This document shows positions 5,240 through 10,590 of a DNA stretch of 10,590 nucleotides, piece by piece. Source of the stretch: Synergistaceae bacterium. GTDB lineage: Bacteria; Synergistota; Synergistia; Synergistales; Aminobacteriaceae. Both the position numbers and the translations under genes were made by a program. How positions within the stretch are numbered: the stretch's first letter is position 1; each line of letters opens with the position of its first letter. The stretch is taken from positions 1 to 10,590 of the forward strand of contig WRBZ01000022.1 in assembly GCA_009784305.1 (NCBI GenBank). The letters run 5' to 3'. A model generated the notes under the pieces. It was not told the DNA's origin and did not search any database. It worked only from the letters and a program-made list of their open reading frames with translations.

Positions 5240-6574
5240 ATGAGGCTTACAGTTGTGGGGACAGGTTATGTCGGCTTGGTGACCGGTGTTTGCCTTGCAA
5301 AATTTGGCAATAATGTCAGATGCGTCGACAAAGAAACTCAAAAAATTGATAAGCTGAAAAAAGGCGAAGTACCTTTTTATGAGCCGGGGCTTTCGGAGAT
5401 AATTTGCAACAATACTGAGGCTGGCAGGCTTGAATTTACGACGTCCATTCCGGAGGCTCTAAAAGGTTCACAAATTTGTTTTATTACGGTTGGCACTCCG
5501 TCAAATTCTGATGGTTCCGCAAACCTTTCCTATGTGCAGGAAGTCGCAAGGACTATAGGCAGGTCTGTCGAAGAAGCTCTCATTGTTGTAGTGAAATCCA
5601 CCGTTCCGGTCAATACTTGCGAGATGGTAAGGAACCTTATATCAGAAGAACTTAATGCCAGAAAATTAAACGAGGAAATATATTTCGATGTGGTTTCCAA
5701 CCCGGAATTTCTAAGGGAGGGCAGCGCTGTCCGTGATTTTCTTGAGCCTGACCGTGTGATAGTTGGGACAGATTCTGAGAGGGCAGCAGAATTGATGAAG
5801 GAGCTTTATAATTTCCTGCCCCCTGAAAAACTGCTTTTTATGGATATACGTTCCTCTGAAATGAGCAAATATGCGGCGAACGCGATGTTGGCGACGAGGA
5901 TTTCCTTTATGAATGAAATAGCGAACATTTGCGATTATGTAGGGGCGGATATAGAAAAGGTAAGAGTCGGAATAGGCTCCGACAATCGCATAGGTTATCC
6001 TTTTCTGCGCGCCGGATGCGGTTACGGAGGTTCGTGTTTCCCCAAAGACGTCCGCGCACTCAAAGATTTTGCCAGCAAGGAAGGGTATTTCCCAAGAATT
6101 TTACAGGCGGTCGAGGATGTCAATGAATCTCAGAAAACAGTGCTATTTTCAATGATCTCAAAATACTACGGGAGGGATGGTTTAAGAGGTAAAACTATAG
6201 GATTATGGGGGCTTGCGTTCAAACCCAAGACTTCCGATGTCAGAGATGCTCCCGCGCAGGCTTTGATTCGTTCTCTTGCAGAGAGTGGCGCGGCGGTTCG
6301 GGCTCATGACCCGAAGGCCATTGAAGAAACGCATGAAGCGCTTGGAGATTTGCCTAACGTCATATACGTTCACGATCAATATGACGCTGTCAACGGCTCT
6401 GACGCGCTTGTGCTGCTCACCGAATGGGATATCTATAAACAACCGGACTTTGAAAGATTGAAGGCTCTTTTAAATGGAGCCGTTATATTCGATGGCAGAA
6501 ATCAATATTCGCCTTCGGAAATGAAGAGAAACGGTTTTAAGTATTTTTCGATAGGGAGGCCAAGCATATTATGA
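5240..6574 (+). CDS. ugd: UDP-glucose 6-dehydrogenase
   Basis: The enzyme oxidises UDP-glucose twice with NAD+ to UDP-glucuronate, a precursor for surface polysaccharides, in the cytoplasm. All family landmarks are present in 444 residues. They include the N-terminal NAD-binding loop GTGYVG (7-12), NPEFLREGSAVRDF (154-167), EMSKYAANAML (207-217) with the conserved Lys210 and Asn214, and GCGYGGSCFPKDV (259-271) with the catalytic Cys266. The C-terminal Rossmann domain begins near GLWGLAFKPKTSDVRDAP (321-338). The length is normal. Start ATG 5240 has GGAGAC (5228-5233) 6 bases upstream. The gene ends in an ATGA overlap with lysA. No glycosyltransferases or other sugar-nucleotide genes are nearby, so the product's use cannot be read from context. 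A related NDP-sugar dehydrogenase such as UDP-mannosamine dehydrogenase is less likely, given the close match to the TuaD/Ugd motif set. Confidence 0.92.
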   Translation: MRLTVVGTGYVGLVTGVCLAKFGNNVRCVDKETQKIDKLKKGEVPFYEPGLSEIICNNTEAGRLEFTTSIPEALKGSQICFITVGTPSNSDGSANLSYVQEVARTIGRSVEEALIVVVKSTVPVNTCEMVRNLISEELNARKLNEEIYFDVVSNPEFLREGSAVRDFLEPDRVIVGTDSERAAELMKELYNFLPPEKLLFMDIRSSEMSKYAANAMLATRISFMNEIANICDYVGADIEKVRVGIGSDNRIGYPFLRAGCGYGGSCFPKDVRALKDFASKEGYFPRILQAVEDVNESQKTVLFSMISKYYGRDGLRGKTIGLWGLAFKPKTSDVRDAPAQALIRSLAESGAAVRAHDPKAIEETHEALGDLPNVIYVHDQYDAVNGSDALVLLTEWDIYKQPDFERLKALLNGAVIFDGRNQYSPSEMKRNGFKYFSIGRPSIL

Positions 6575-7866
6575 GCAATTTGACCTGGGGAGGGTGCGAC
6601 GTAATAGAATTGGCCCGAAAATTTGGAACTCCTCTTTATGTTTTGTCCGAGGATATAATACGCGCGCGCTGCCGTGAGGTGAAGGAAAAATTTCTCGATA
6701 AATGGGAAAATACTGATGCGTACTATGCAGGTAAGGCTTTCCTCACGATGGCTATGGCGAGGATAATTGAATCGGAAGGATTCGGGCTTGACCTGGTTTC
6801 ATGCGGAGAGATTTATACTGCGTATAAATCCGGCTTTAGCATGGAAAGGACTCTGCTTCACGGCAGCGCCAAGTCCGATGAGGAGATAACAGAAGCGCTC
6901 TTACGGGGAGTTGGCAGGATAGTTATCGATAACATACCGGAAATATCACAAGTAGTGGATATCGCGGGCAAACTGGGAATTCGCGCGCCAATCCTGATAC
7001 GTGTGGCGACGGGGGTTGATCCCGATACTCATGTGGCAATGCGGACGTCTCATACCGGGGGAAAGTTCGGCATATCACTGATCGGAGATAATCTGGAGCA
7101 GGCGGTGAAACTTGCGGTCTCTCATCCGCAATTGGACCTGTACGGATTCCATTTCCACGTCGGTTCGATGATTTCTGAACCAAATTCCCATATCAAGTCG
7201 GCCGAAGTGATGATAAATAACATTAAACAGCTTAGGGACTCAATTGCGTTTGAAACCCGGGAGCTGGATATTGGGGGAGGTTTGGGAACGGCGCCGTCTC
7301 CCGATGTAAAAACGCTTGAAATCGCTTATTTTACCGACCCGATAATGACAAAGATAACAGAGGATTGCGAACGTTTTGGGCTGCCCATGCCAAAAGTCAT
7401 GATCGAACCCGGAAGATGGATCGTTTCAGAAGCCGGTATCACACTTTATTCCGTCGAAAGCGTCAAGGAAACCGGACATTCTCCCGAAGACCGTGTGTGG
7501 ATAAATGTTGACGGAGGAATGTATGACAATCCGAGACCGTGCCTTTACGGAGCAAAATACAACGCGGTCATTGCGAACAAAGTTGACGCGGAAGGGAGCC
7601 GGGAGTTTGCGATTGCCGGGCATTGCTGCGAAAGCGGGGATACCCTGATAGAAGCGATAAAATTGCCCGAGCCCGAACGCGGAGATGTAGTAGTTTTTTA
7701 CAATACCGGTGCTTACACATTTTCCATGGCGAATAACTATAATCGTATGAGGAGACCTGCCGTTATCCTTGTCAGGGATGGAAAAGCTGAAATAATAGTA
7801 AAACGTCAAAGTTATGAGGATTTGTTAGAAGGAGATGTAATACCGGAACATTTAAGTAAGGTATAA
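6571..7866 (+). CDS. lysA: Diaminopimelate decarboxylase family, PLP-dependent
   Basis: The predicted reaction is decarboxylation of meso-diaminopimelate to L-lysine, the last step of lysine synthesis. The fold III PLP motifs are all visible: YYAGKAFLT (51-59) with the Schiff-base Lys55, HFHVGS (194-199), LDIGGGLG (232-239), IEPGRWIVSEAG (278-289), DGGMYDNPRPCLYGAKY (314-330), and HCCESGDTL (351-359) with Cys353 as the residue that acts from the neighbouring subunit. The CESGD box and the RP-x-LYGA segment favour LysA over arginine or ornithine decarboxylases. A bifunctional decarboxylase of the same family is the main alternative. Start ATG 6571 overlaps the ugd stop by 4 bases and has AGGGAGG (6553-6559) upstream. 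The length, 431 residues, is typical. Why it is coupled to ugd is unclear. Confidence 0.87.
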   Translation: MSNLTWGGCDVIELARKFGTPLYVLSEDIIRARCREVKEKFLDKWENTDAYYAGKAFLTMAMARIIESEGFGLDLVSCGEIYTAYKSGFSMERTLLHGSAKSDEEITEALLRGVGRIVIDNIPEISQVVDIAGKLGIRAPILIRVATGVDPDTHVAMRTSHTGGKFGISLIGDNLEQAVKLAVSHPQLDLYGFHFHVGSMISEPNSHIKSAEVMINNIKQLRDSIAFETRELDIGGGLGTAPSPDVKTLEIAYFTDPIMTKITEDCERFGLPMPKVMIEPGRWIVSEAGITLYSVESVKETGHSPEDRVWINVDGGMYDNPRPCLYGAKYNAVIANKVDAEGSREFAIAGHCCESGDTLIEAIKLPEPERGDVVVFYNTGAYTFSMANNYNRMRRPAVILVRDGKAEIIVKRQSYEDLLEGDVIPEHLSKV

Positions 7867-7867
7867 T
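7862..7867 (+). promoter_or_regulatory. Possible -10 element (TATAAT) before the substrate-binding protein gene
   Basis: TATAAT overlaps the lysA stop codon (TAA, 7864-7866) and lies 35 bases before the ATG at 7897, a sensible promoter distance. No good -35 box or TGn extension is seen. No terminator separates lysA from the next gene, so read-through is an alternative. It is listed because the same stop-overlapping arrangement occurs before comB. Confidence 0.3.
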
Positions 7868-7896
7868 ATACTAAATTCTTGAAGGGAGTGTATCTA

Positions 7897-9051
7897 ATGA
7901 AAAAGTTTGTTATTTTTTGTTTTTCGATAATGTTAACCCTTAGTTTTGCAGGGGCTGCATTTGCGGCGGAAGTTGTGCGTATAGGGCATACGGTCTCGCT
8001 TACCGGCGGAGCGTCAATGTGGGGGCAATCTGAGGCCAATGCAATCGATATGCTGGTCAAAAAGATGAATTCTGAGGGTGGCCTTCTTGGCAAGCAAATA
8101 GAAATAGTTCGTTACGATAATCGTAATGATACCGTTGAAGCCGTTAATGTTGCAAGAAGACTTGTTGCAGACAAAGTTATAGCTGTTATCGGCCCTGCCC
8201 AGAGCGGAAGAGCTATAGCTTCCGCTCCGGTTTATGAACGCGCGCAAATTCCGATGATCGTCACTACTGCCACAAACCCATACGTTACTATCGACCAGAA
8301 AACCGGACAGCTGCTTCAGTATGCTTTTCGCCCTTGTTTCATAGACCCATATCAGGGAACAGTGGCAGCGCGTTTTGCGGTTGATGATTTGAATGCGACT
8401 AAAGCGGCTATACTATACGATGTCGGAGACGACTATGGGCAGTGGCTTTCAAGGTACTTCGAGGAGGCGTTCGCCGAAAAGGGCGGAAAAGTAGTGGCGA
8501 AAGAGGCGTTCAGAACTGAGGAACTTGATTATCGGGCGCAGTTGGGAAAGATTAAGGAGCAGGAGCCCGATGTAATATTTATTCCGACAAGCCAGAAAGA
8601 GGCGGCCATGGCTGCTAAACAGGCACGTGACCTTGGTATAAAAGCTGTTCTTCTTGGAACGGATAACTGGGGGAGCCCTGACATCATAGACCTTGGGGGA
8701 GATGCGGTCAACGGAGCTTATTTTGTAAATCTTACTGACCTTGACGATCCGGATATTCAGGCTTTTGTTAAGGAATACAAGGAAATCTACGGCGCGGAAC
8801 CAGTGCTTCCCAATCCTGTAATGGCGCAGGACGCGCTGATAATGATAGCCGAAGCCGTTAAAGTTGCCGGTTCTTTCGAAGGGGAAAAACTTGCGCAAGC
8901 TCTCGCAAACCTCAAGAATATATCGGTGACAAGCGGAACGCTGACGATGGATCCAACAACCCATAATCCGCTCGACAAGCCGGCTGTTATTCAGCAGGTC
9001 GACGTCCCGAACAATAAATTTGTCTTTGTTAAAAAGTACGGGGCAATGTAG
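7897..9051 (+). CDS. Periplasmic branched-chain amino acid-type ABC transporter binding protein
   Basis: This 384-residue protein is of the LivJ/LivK (Peripl_BP_6) type, which captures amino acids or related carboxylates in the periplasm and delivers them to a LivHMGF-type ABC permease. ATG 7897 is chosen over the in-frame TTG at 7879 because AAGGGAG (7882-7888) lies about 8 bases before it and the signal peptide then begins MKKF. The signal peptide spans 1-23 with cleavage at AFA/AEVV. There is no lipobox Cys, which fits a soluble periplasmic protein in a two-membrane cell. Mature landmarks are VRIGHTVSLTGGASMWGQ (27-44, ligand-loop region), NSEGGLLGKQIEIVRYD, VIAVIGPAQSGRAIASAPV, ILYDVGDDYGQ and the hinge-side DVIFIPTSQKEAA. 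The ligand cannot be read from sequence. No permease or ATPase genes are adjacent: a terminator and rimP follow, so this is an orphan binding protein here. Confidence 0.9.
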   Translation: MKKFVIFCFSIMLTLSFAGAAFAAEVVRIGHTVSLTGGASMWGQSEANAIDMLVKKMNSEGGLLGKQIEIVRYDNRNDTVEAVNVARRLVADKVIAVIGPAQSGRAIASAPVYERAQIPMIVTTATNPYVTIDQKTGQLLQYAFRPCFIDPYQGTVAARFAVDDLNATKAAILYDVGDDYGQWLSRYFEEAFAEKGGKVVAKEAFRTEELDYRAQLGKIKEQEPDVIFIPTSQKEAAMAAKQARDLGIKAVLLGTDNWGSPDIIDLGGDAVNGAYFVNLTDLDDPDIQAFVKEYKEIYGAEPVLPNPVMAQDALIMIAEAVKVAGSFEGEKLAQALANLKNISVTSGTLTMDPTTHNPLDKPAVIQQVDVPNNKFVFVKKYGAM

Positions 9052-9090
9052 CTGTCAGTCGATTAAAAAAGTAACTGCAACATATAGTGA

Positions 9091-9132
9091 GGTAAATGCA
9101 GCCTAAAGTGACGGGTTGCATTTACTTTTTTT
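9091..9132 (+). terminator. Intrinsic terminator after the binding-protein gene
   Basis: GTAAATGCA (9092-9100) pairs with TGCATTTAC (9117-9125). The stem extends inward through a G-U, two C-G and a U-G pair to an 8-base loop, and is followed by seven Ts (9126-9132). An A-rich upstream segment at 9065-9081 can pair with the same 3' arm (17 bp, one mismatch), which gives an alternative fold and a T-tailed terminator when read on the minus strand. Confidence 0.85.
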
Positions 9133-9175
9133 AATTAACCCGGGGCAATACAGTTACGTTTCTTTTTTTGAGTGC

Positions 9176-9204
9176 TTTACTTTTTGAGCGATTTATTTTA
9201 AAAT
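9176..9204 (+). promoter_or_regulatory. Probable sigma-70-type promoter of the rimP-nusA operon
   Basis: TTTACT (9176-9181, 4 of 6 to TTGACA) and TAAAAT (9199-9204, 5 of 6 to TATAAT) are spaced by exactly 17 bases in an AT-rich stretch between the upstream terminator and rimP. Transcription would start near 9211, giving a leader of about 80 bases that contains the hairpin at 9233-9256. Confidence 0.5.
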
Positions 9205-9232
9205 TCAACTGTGGAACACAGAGTAATTTTCT

Positions 9233-9260
9233 GAGAGTGGGGCAAGGCCCACTCTCTTTA
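9233..9260 (+). promoter_or_regulatory. Leader hairpin upstream of rimP, possible attenuator
   Basis: GAGAGTGGG (9233-9241) pairs perfectly with CCCACTCTC (9248-9256) around a 6-base loop, followed by TTTATTTTC. The stem is GC-rich but the T-run is broken by an A, so termination would be partial at best. It lies downstream of the predicted promoter and about 35 bases before the rimP start. It may be a weak attenuator acting on the rimP-nusA operon, which would suit feedback by NusA. It may instead be a second terminator for transcripts coming from upstream. Confidence 0.5.
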
Positions 9261-9291
9261 TTTTCAAGAATCAGTCCGGAGGAGACGGGGA

Positions 9292-9831
9292 ATGAGGCTC
9301 AATAGACCTAAGCAAAAGCAAAAATCCAGGCAGTCTCCTGTAAGCCATCCGGTTAAATTATCCGTATTCGCGGCTGTAAGGAAAATAGTCGAGGAATTGG
9401 GTTATGAGTGCGTACAGGTTACATTCGTCAGGGAATCTGAAAAATTGATTCTTAGGATACTGTTCGACTCAATGGGCGGAATAAATATAAGGGATTGTGA
9501 AACAGTTTCCAGAAAAGTCAGCCGTATGCTTGACGAGGAATTTGACGAGAAAATCCAGGAACACTATACATTAGAGGCCAGTTCTCCGGGTATTGAACGT
9601 CCGTTATTTTCGCCCGCCGATTATGCGCGTTTTTCGGGGCGGGTTGCGCGCTTGCGTATCCTTCCGAAAAGGACGGTAATCGGAAGTATCATAGGTACGG
9701 ATGAATCGAAAGAGAATGTTTTAATAGAGTGTGACGGGGTTGAACAGGTAATCCCGCTTGCTGAGATAGCGCGTGCGAATCTCGTTTGGGTTCCTGAAAA
9801 AGAAGAAGCAAATAAGAAGGGAGAGTTTTAA
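9292..9831 (+). CDS. rimP: Ribosome maturation factor RimP
   Basis: RimP is a cytoplasmic protein that binds the 30S subunit and helps its late assembly. The 179-residue protein has the family's N-terminal alpha/beta domain (about 22-100) with ELGYECVQVTFVRE, the region INIRDCETVSRKVSRMLDE (64-82), and the diagnostic LEASSPGIERPL (94-105). The C-terminal SH3-like barrel (about 108-167) follows. It is somewhat longer than usual because of a basic, Gln-rich N-terminal extension of about 20 residues (RPKQKQKSRQ) and a charged tail. Start ATG 9292 is well supported by GGAGGAG (9278-9284). It sits one base before the nusA start codon, in the common rimP-nusA order, which strengthens both assignments. 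Confidence 0.93.
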   Translation: MRLNRPKQKQKSRQSPVSHPVKLSVFAAVRKIVEELGYECVQVTFVRESEKLILRILFDSMGGINIRDCETVSRKVSRMLDEEFDEKIQEHYTLEASSPGIERPLFSPADYARFSGRVARLRILPKRTVIGSIIGTDESKENVLIECDGVEQVIPLAEIARANLVWVPEKEEANKKGEF

Positions 9832-9832
9832 T

Positions 9833-10590
9833 ATGCAGCTTGGGCGCGATTTTGTACGTGTGGTGTCTCAATTGACGAAAGAGAGAGGACTTCCTCCTGA
9901 ACTTATTCGTTCAAGCTTTGAAGCTGCCTTGATTTCCGCGTATAAAAAATACCGCGGCGGAGAGCAGGATGTCGAAGTATTAGTTGACACTGCAAATGGT
10001 CTCATATCAGTTTTTGAAATGCGAAAAGTCGTGAAGAAAGTTGCTGACCCTGATTTGGAGATAACGGCTGCTAACGCTGTAAAAGAAGGGGTTTCCCCTA
10101 AACCTAAAGTTGGAGATACTGTAAAAATTCCCGTAAACCCTGAGGATTTTGGACGAATAGCCGCTCAAACAGCACGTCAGGTAATTATTCAACGCCTGAA
10201 GGATGCGGAGAGGCAGATAATATTTGAAGAATTTGTCAATCGCATAGGAGAAATGGTGTCGGGCGTTATAGTTAAGTCTGAAAATGATCATGTTGTCGTT
10301 CGTTTGAGCGAGCGTTCGGAAGGGATACTTCCGCGAGAAGAGAGGATAGCAAGGGAAAAATATATTATTGGTGAAAGGATGAAGTTTTTCCTTCTTGATG
10401 TGAGACAGACGACCAAGGGGCCGAGAATAATAGTTTCACGCACTCATCCCGGACTGCTGCGCAAGATGTTTGAGCTTGAGATCCCCGAGATAAAGGATGG
10501 AATAATAGAGATAAAGAACATTGTTCGGGAAGGTGAAGGAAGAGCAAAAGTCGCGGTTTTTACGCTTGACCCTAATGTTGACCCTGTGGG
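9833..10590 (+). CDS. nusA: Transcription termination/antitermination factor NusA (3' end outside window)
   Basis: NusA binds RNA polymerase and modulates pausing, intrinsic termination and antitermination. The frame opens at ATG 9833, with AAGGGAGAG (9817-9825) about 7 bases upstream and one base after the rimP stop (TAA, 9829-9831). It stays open for 252 codons to the right edge. The RNA polymerase-binding N-terminal domain covers about 1-125, including LIRSSFEAALISAYKK (25-39 region) and FGRIAAQTARQVIIQRLKDA (106-125). The S1 domain is about 138-203, with GVIVKSENDHVVVRL and EGILPREER. The first KH domain begins at SRTHPGLLRKMFELEIPEI (202-220) and is cut at TLDPNVDPVG, just before the conserved continuation. 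No unusual residues are seen. IF2 and other nusA-operon genes would be expected to the right. Confidence 0.95.
   Translation, partial: MQLGRDFVRVVSQLTKERGLPPELIRSSFEAALISAYKKYRGGEQDVEVLVDTANGLISVFEMRKVVKKVADPDLEITAANAVKEGVSPKPKVGDTVKIPVNPEDFGRIAAQTARQVIIQRLKDAERQIIFEEFVNRIGEMVSGVIVKSENDHVVVRLSERSEGILPREERIAREKYIIGERMKFFLLDVRQTTKGPRIIVSRTHPGLLRKMFELEIPEIKDGIIEIKNIVREGEGRAKVAVFTLDPNVDPV

Noticed and set aside
8449..8964. 171-codon minus-strand frame inside the binding-protein gene
   Set aside because: It is a shadow of a highly confident periplasmic binding protein; composition and lack of motifs argue against a real gene.
9052..9291. Searched for a tRNA, small gene or riboswitch in the longest intergenic stretch
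   Set aside because: No cloverleaf with a T-arm GTTCGA-type motif and no start codon with a ribosome binding site and useful frame was seen. The stretch is explained by a terminator, a probable promoter and a leader hairpin.

Overview
The window reads as chromosomal DNA of a Gram-negative-type (diderm) anaerobic bacterium. The best guess is a member of the Synergistota. This rests on the set of genes together: comB-like and larC-like genes side by side, a secreted ankyrin-repeat protein, a lipobox-free periplasmic branched-chain amino acid binding protein, frequent TTG/GTG starts and moderate GC content. It is inferred from family resemblance and gene company, not from a database search. All recognisable genes lie on the + strand and are tightly packed. 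The longest gene-free stretch is about 240 bases (9052-9291). I see no tRNA, rRNA, CRISPR array, insertion sequence or prophage.

Left part (1-2201): the C-terminal end of a PHP-domain metal-dependent phosphoesterase enters from the left edge. A predicted secreted protein of about ten ankyrin repeats follows, closed by a clear intrinsic terminator (about 1619-1650). Then comes a small exported helical-repeat (TPR-like) protein.

Middle part (about 2194-7866): a probable operon begins at an extended -10 promoter that overlaps the stop codon of the TPR-like gene. It holds comB (2-phosphosulfolactate phosphatase family), larC (nickel insertion into the lactate racemase type nickel-pincer cofactor), a membrane-anchored DUF4230 protein, ugd (UDP-glucose 6-dehydrogenase) and lysA (diaminopimelate decarboxylase family). 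Three of the four junctions are 4-nt stop/start overlaps (TTGA, TTGA, ATGA), which implies translational coupling. The fourth junction, between the DUF4230 gene and ugd, carries a perfect 13-bp inverted repeat built from two AGAATTCT palindromes. It is the natural place for an internal control point.

Right part (7897-10590): a periplasmic substrate-binding protein of the LivJ/Peripl_BP_6 type ends at a strong terminator. A promoter and a GC-rich leader hairpin then precede rimP and nusA, the classic ribosome-maturation/transcription-factor operon. nusA runs off the right edge inside its first KH domain.

Most genes are ordinary housekeeping or metabolic genes. The parts most worth a second look are the comB-larC-DUF4230 coupled trio (no other lar or coenzyme M genes are visible), the duplicated acidic motif at the end of the DUF4230 protein, the palindromic repeat before ugd, and the terminator whose 3' arm can pair with either of two upstream arms.
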